Positions 42,614 to 46,308 of a stretch of DNA of 46,308 bases are shown one piece after another. The notes under the pieces were generated by a model. It made no database searches. It was given only the letters and a program-made list of their open reading frames with translations, and was not told the origin of the DNA. A program made the translations under genes and the position numbers. Every line of letters starts with the position of its first letter. Within the stretch, counting starts at the first letter, position 1. The stretch is from CAMBRQ01 sp945870325 (GTDB lineage: Bacteria > Bacillota > Clostridia > Lachnospirales > Lachnospiraceae): assembly GCF_050313795.1 (NCBI RefSeq), contig NZ_JBNPMC010000029.1:1-46308 (forward strand). The letters are read 5' to 3'.

Positions 42614-43657
42614 ATGTATTTTAAACAATACGAAGATTACTTCGTCCGGACTGCGACTTCTATTCTCTCAATCGACAGTCCAACCGGTTTCACCACCAAA
42701 GTTACGGAATACATTTGCAAAATTGCGGAAGACCTTGGATATCCGGTCTATCAGAATAATATCGGAAATGTAATCGTAACTGTAGATGGAAAAAATAACG
42801 AAGAAGCAGTGGCTCTTTCAGCACACGTTGATACGCTTGGCCTTATGGTTCGCTCCATCACTAGCGAAGGATATCTTAAGATCACCCAGGTTGGCGCTCC
42901 TGTTCTCCCTTCACTGGACAGCGAATACTGCAGGATACATACCAGAGATGGGCGAATATACACGGGAACCATCCTATCTACATCCCCTTCTATCCATGTA
43001 TTCTCTGATGCCAATAAGAAAGAGCATGATGAGAAAAACTTAATCGTACGCATTGACGAAATGGTACATAGCAAAGAAGATGTCCTTAACCTCGGTATCC
43101 GTCCCGGTGATTTCGTATGCTACGATCCAAAGACAACTTATACGGAAAGTGGATTCTTCAAATCCAGATTCATCGACGATAAAGTATGTGCCGCTCTTTT
43201 GATCACTTTGATGAAGATAATGAAGGAACACAATATTAAGCCTGAGAAAAAGACTTATTTCTGCTTCTCAACACATGAAGAGATCGGATATGGCGGTTCT
43301 ACTCTTCCATCCGAAATCAAAGAACTTCTGGTAATAGATATGGGATGTGTGGGATCTGATCTGACTTGCACAGAAGAACAGGTATCTATCTGTGCTAAAG
43401 ACTCACTTGGTCCCTATGACTATGAGATGACAAGCCGGCTTCTCAAACTGGCCAATGAGAATGGAATTGACGCTGTCACTGATATCTATCCTCACTATAG
43501 TTCTGATGCGAGCGCACTGTGGAGAGCGGGATACGATACGCGTGCTGTCCTGATCGGACCTGGCGTACAGGCTTCGCATGGAATGGAACGTACACATATT
43601 ACGGGGATGATGAATACATTACAACTGGCTGCTGCATACCTGGAAATTGATTGTTAA
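42614..43657 (+). CDS. M42 family aminopeptidase
   Basis: A 347-residue di-metal aminopeptidase of the PepA/FrvX (TET) family. Ligands and catalytic residues are in LSAHVDTLGLMV, RFIDDKVCAALL, STHEEIGYGG, VIDMGC and YPHYSSDASALWRAGY, with the final HGMERTH. These enzymes form large cytosolic dodecamers that trim peptides. AGGAGG precedes the ATG. It is divergent from the GntR gene and completes the peptide-use locus. Confidence 0.93.
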   Translation: MYFKQYEDYFVRTATSILSIDSPTGFTTKVTEYICKIAEDLGYPVYQNNIGNVIVTVDGKNNEEAVALSAHVDTLGLMVRSITSEGYLKITQVGAPVLPSLDSEYCRIHTRDGRIYTGTILSTSPSIHVFSDANKKEHDEKNLIVRIDEMVHSKEDVLNLGIRPGDFVCYDPKTTYTESGFFKSRFIDDKVCAALLITLMKIMKEHNIKPEKKTYFCFSTHEEIGYGGSTLPSEIKELLVIDMGCVGSDLTCTEEQVSICAKDSLGPYDYEMTSRLLKLANENGIDAVTDIYPHYSSDASALWRAGYDTRAVLIGPGVQASHGMERTHITGMMNTLQLAAAYLEIDC

Positions 43658-43675
43658 CCTTTCTCTTTTTTATAT

Positions 43676-43713
43676 AAAGAAACTGTGACCGTATTATAGT
43701 CACAGTTTCTTTT
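43676..43713. terminator. Bidirectional terminator after the M42 gene
   Basis: Arms AAGAAACTGTGAC and GTCACAGTTTCTT with a T-rich tail on each strand, between two convergent genes. Confidence 0.85.
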
Positions 43714-43783
43714 AGAATTTAAATATTCATTGCTATCTCATATGCTTTCCGGATTGCAGTCAAGACTATCTTCGAAAGAAAAG

Positions 43784-44914
43784 TCATTGTTTTAATTTCC
43801 ATAAAGACATTCCTGTCCCACTAAATGTGCATACATAATACTCGCCATCCCGAGTCTTGCAGAATGGTAATAAACCATTGAAAACACGACCATAATTTAC
43901 AGTATCGGAAACCTGTCTGATCTGGTTGATCTTTCCAGCCTTATGCTCATAAATACCTGCTTTTGTTATACAGACTACTGTATCTTTCCATACAGCCATA
44001 GGCGGTAAAACTTCATTATTATTCTTCTCATACATCATTTGCACAAATTCCTGCAGCCCTTCCTCTGGTTCCTGCTCTTCCAGTGTTTCAGCATCTAAGC
44101 ATGTATAAATCTCTTTTCCATATAGCAAAAATTGATTCTGGGTTTTCAAACATCCCATGGTCAGATCGTACGGAAGATTTCTTACCACTTTCTGTGTATT
44201 GACATCATACAGCAGACATTCTTCTACCCCTGCCAGAGCAATTATGTGATCATTCACATATTTGACACTCCATAAATGTTCCTGTCCCCCTAACTGCGCA
44301 TATACTTCATCCATATCATACTCTACATAAGAATCTGCTGTGATCCGATATACACGGTTAACATAACCCTCCTCTGCTTCGTCATTTTCTTCCTCCATAA
44401 TCACAATTGCCTCAATCCCAGTTTTTCCCTCCCGGAGATCACCGGCAAACAGATAGCCTTCTATATTCATCCCATTTGGTTGAGACAGGACCTCTTCCCA
44501 GGTATTACCCTGATCTGTACTTTTCCATGCAATCGCATGATGATCTGTCAATGCTCCATCATAATCATTATCTGTTAGAACATATATCCCACCTGCATCG
44601 CCTGCCAGTAAACCATAATAATAAGATTCTCCCACATTTGCAGTCACTCCGAATCCCTCTACCCGTGACTCCACTTTAGTCGACTTAATGATTGCTCTGT
44701 GAATAGCAACACCTGCAAATACTGTAACAGAAGATGCTATTATAATAGTTACAGCAATCATGGCTGCACTTATATTTCTTTTCATACGCTTCATACATAA
44801 CACTCCTTTCTTGGCATCAGATTTTAGGAGATCATCCAAAATTGCCTGATCAGCAGCATCAGATAATGTTACCTTATCCAACTGCTCACGATACTTTTTC
44901 ATATATTCATCCAT
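43784..44914 (-). CDS. Anti-sigma-like membrane protein with propeller-type outer domain
   Basis: A 376-residue protein with a cytosolic N-terminus (residues 1-45), one span (about 48-68, SAAMIAVTIIIASSVTVFAGV) and a long outer domain. That domain repeats short beta motifs such as AIAWKSTDQGNTWEEVLS (a BNR/Asp-box-like turn) and blade-like segments, suggesting a beta-propeller. Its ATG overlaps the stop of the ECF sigma gene by one base (TAATG), so it is most likely the cognate anti-sigma factor, sensing an outside signal. No typical zinc (ZAS) motif is seen. Confidence 0.7.
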   Translation of the reverse strand: MDEYMKKYREQLDKVTLSDAADQAILDDLLKSDAKKGVLCMKRMKRNISAAMIAVTIIIASSVTVFAGVAIHRAIIKSTKVESRVEGFGVTANVGESYYYGLLAGDAGGIYVLTDNDYDGALTDHHAIAWKSTDQGNTWEEVLSQPNGMNIEGYLFAGDLREGKTGIEAIVIMEEENDEAEEGYVNRVYRITADSYVEYDMDEVYAQLGGQEHLWSVKYVNDHIIALAGVEECLLYDVNTQKVVRNLPYDLTMGCLKTQNQFLLYGKEIYTCLDAETLEEQEPEEGLQEFVQMMYEKNNNEVLPPMAVWKDTVVCITKAGIYEHKAGKINQIRQVSDTVNYGRVFNGLLPFCKTRDGEYYVCTFSGTGMSLWKLKQ

Positions 44915-45369
44915 TATGATAATTCTCCTTCCAACTTGATTTTCAAATGTTTTCGGGCTCGTTCCATCCGGGATCTTACCGCAGATGCAGTGATTTTCAA
45001 AATCCCAGCAATTTCTTCCGTAGTATATCCCTCATAATAGTAAAGGTAGATTACCGTTCGTTCTTTTACCGACAATGACATAACTGTTTCTAATATATCC
45101 GGTGATTGTGTACCCTCCACAGAAAATCCATCAGATAATTCTTCGTTTTCATGGCGTCTCCAAAATTTCAGGCGATTCTTACATTCATTGGCCGTCACAG
45201 TCAAAAGCCATGCCCTCTCCTTTCCCGTGAAAATAGACGTCTTATGTTCTATCATTTTTATAAATACATCATGACAAACATCTTCCGCTTCAGCTGGTGA
45301 ATGCAGATATGTCAACGCTAGTCGATAGACCGAATTCTTATTGTCGTTGTAAATTTGCGTAATATCCAA
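44914..45369 (-). CDS. ECF RNA polymerase sigma factor
   Basis: A 151-residue ECF sigma factor. Region 2 is at about residues 8-60 (SPAEAEDVCHDVFIKMIEH, RAWLLTVTANECKNRLKFWRR) and region 4 at about 92-145 (LSVKERTVIYLYYYEGYTTEEIAGILKITASAVRSRMERARKHL). The start is TTG with GGGGGG 8 nt before it. It is coupled to the downstream anti-sigma-like gene. Confidence 0.92.
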   Translation of the reverse strand: MDITQIYNDNKNSVYRLALTYLHSPAEAEDVCHDVFIKMIEHKTSIFTGKERAWLLTVTANECKNRLKFWRRHENEELSDGFSVEGTQSPDILETVMSLSVKERTVIYLYYYEGYTTEEIAGILKITASAVRSRMERARKHLKIKLEGELS

Positions 45370-45488
45370 CTCAATAACCCCCCTTTTTTTGAGTACTCAT
45401 ATATATAACAACTCAAAAAGCATTTTTGTCCCATTTTATCAAAATTTTTATTAAATATTTCTTTTGTCCCAAATCTTTGAATTTGGAC

Positions 45489-45525
45489 AAAAAAAACGCC
45501 AGGAATTATCTTATTTCCTAGCGTT
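45489..45525 (-). terminator. Terminator of the tRNA array
   Basis: Minus-strand arms AACGCTAGGAA and TTCCTGGCGTT (one G-U pair) followed by six or more T, just after tRNA-Lys. Confidence 0.88.
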
Positions 45526-45529
45526 ACAA

Positions 45530-45602
45530 TGAGCGTGCGGGGATTCGAACCCCGGACAACTTGATTAAAAGTCAAGTGCTCTACCACCTGAGCTACACGC
45601 CC
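45530..45602 (-). tRNA. tRNA-Lys (TTT)
   Basis: Cloverleaf on the minus strand: acceptor GGGCGTG/CACGCTC, anticodon loop CTTTTAA with TTT, T loop GTTCGAATC. 73 nt, CCA not encoded. Confidence 0.97.
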
Positions 45603-45626
45603 ATATCTAATTATTGGTAAATAAAA

Positions 45627-45699
<73 letters not shown>

Positions 45700-45744
45700 T
45701 AATACAAAAAATGTATTCAATTGTTGCACATATGTATGTGCGAG

Positions 45745-45818
<74 letters not shown>

Positions 45819-45848
45819 ATATTTTATTAGTTGTCTTTTTCAAGACTA

Positions 45849-45921
45849 AGCCGATGATCGGACTCGAACCGATAACCTGCTGATTACAAATCAGCTGCTC
45901 TGCCAATTGAGCCACATCGGC
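45849..45921 (-). tRNA. tRNA-Thr (TGT)
   Basis: Acceptor GCCGATG/CATCGGC, anticodon loop TTTGTAA with TGT, T loop GTTCGAGTC. 73 nt, CCA not encoded. Confidence 0.96.
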
Positions 45922-45937
45922 GCAAGCCATTGGCTAA

Positions 45938-45959
45938 TGGATGGAGAAGGATTCGAACC
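45938..45959 (-). repeat. Duplicated 3' end of tRNA-Tyr
   Basis: Twenty-two bp identical to the last 22 nt of the tRNA-Tyr gene (46000-46021), covering its T arm and acceptor, placed 62 bp downstream in the same orientation. It could be the trace of an element that integrated at the tRNA 3' end, or of a duplicated and deleted tRNA gene. Confidence 0.8.
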
Positions 45960-45999
45960 GTTTAGGTTTTAGCAAACAGTTGACTCTTTCAACATCTAG

Positions 46000-46081
46000 T
46001 GGATGGAGAAGGATTCGAACCTTCGAAGGCGTCGCCAACAGATTTACAGTCTGCCCCCTTTGGCCACTCGGGAATCCATCC
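46000..46081 (-). tRNA. tRNA-Tyr (GTA)
   Basis: Class II tRNA of 82 nt with a long variable arm; acceptor GGATGGA/TCCATCC, anticodon loop CTGTAAA with GTA, T loop GTTCGAATC. CCA not encoded. Confidence 0.96.
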
Positions 46082-46089
46082 AGATTCTA

Positions 46090-46162
46090 TGGGACCAATA
46101 GGGCTCGAACCTATGACCCCCTGCTTGTAAGGCAGGTGCTCTCCCAGCTGAGCTATGATCCC
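46090..46162 (-). tRNA. tRNA-Val (TAC)
   Basis: Acceptor GGGATCA/TGGTCCC, anticodon loop CTTACAA with TAC, T loop GTTCGAGCC. 73 nt, CCA not encoded. Confidence 0.97.
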
Positions 46163-46168
46163 ATATAA

Positions 46169-46242
46169 CGACCCAGAAGAGACTCGAACTCTCGACCTCC
46201 GCCGTGACAGGGCGGCGCTCTAACCAACTGAGCCACTGGGCC
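46169..46242 (-). tRNA. tRNA-Asp (GTC)
   Basis: Acceptor GGCCCAG/CTGGGTC, anticodon loop CTGTCAC with GTC, T loop GTTCGAGTC. 74 nt, CCA not encoded. First tRNA of the array seen here; the 66 bp to its right hold no gene and resemble an rRNA-operon spacer, so a ribosomal RNA operon may lie just beyond the window (inference). Confidence 0.96.
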
Positions 46243-46308
46243 TTATTGAAGATATATACCTTCAAAACTGCATATAAGAAATACTCTTCATCCATTTACC
46301 TATCACCA

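Overview
The window reads as chromosome from a low-GC, anaerobic, spore-forming Firmicute, most likely a gut Lachnospiraceae (Dorea/Coprococcus/Blautia-like). The basis is sporulation-linked genes (BofA, CwlD, a GH18/SH3 spore-type hydrolase), rubrerythrins under a Fur/PerR-type regulator, a Tad/Flp pilus operon with DUF5702 and DUF6382 partners, GGAGG ribosome binding sites, and protein styles typical of that family. The genus is inference; no database was searched.

Layout. 1-2.5 kb: a TSCPD protein, a structured RNA on the minus strand (raiA-motif-like), a secreted small protein, a DUF4367 anti-sigma-like membrane protein and a 6S RNA. 2.5-6.4 kb: murG, an ECF sigma factor translationally coupled to a HIT hydrolase, an orphan soluble histidine kinase, a rhomboid protease and the remnant of an Rpn-type nuclease. 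6.4-14.9 kb: a complete minus-strand Tad/Flp pilus operon (TadZ, CpaF, TadB, TadC, Flp pilin, DUF5702, TadE-like with a Cys domain, A24 prepilin peptidase, TadE, DUF6382) behind a clear promoter. The 58-residue Flp pilin is hidden under a false upstream extension of the DUF5702 frame. 14.9-18.1 kb: bofA and yaaL divergent, then tsaC/sua5-upp-dCMP deaminase, then a 112-bp tandem repeat. 18.1-24.3 kb: cell-wall hydrolases (CwlD, GH18, NlpC/P60 with a WalR-type box), mecA, a DUF1858 protein and a pair of adjacent DnaA-box doublets. 24.4-26.2 kb: peroxide defence (PerR-like regulator, reverse rubrerythrin, rubrerythrin). 26.3-31.4 kb: an AI-2E family permease, a P-type ATPase under a yybP-ykoY (Mn2+) riboswitch, and a second damaged Rpn-like gene. 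31.6-43.7 kb: a LysR regulator and aminotransferase, two tandem YitT proteins bracketed by two homologous hairpin elements, and a peptide-use locus (PepP, POT transporter, M18 aminopeptidase, LysR, GntR, M42 aminopeptidase). 43.8-46.3 kb: an ECF sigma/anti-sigma pair and a seven-tRNA array (Asp, Val, Tyr, Thr, fMet, Phe, Lys) with a duplicated tRNA-Tyr 3' end.

How it works together. The themes are surface appendages and envelope remodelling, peroxide and manganese homeostasis, and peptide catabolism. The observations I rate most worth a second look are the covarying hairpin pair around the YitT genes, the minus-strand structured RNA near the left end, the hidden Flp pilin, the DnaA-box doublets and the 112-bp tandem repeat. 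No prophage, CRISPR array, intact insertion sequence or obvious new defence system is visible.
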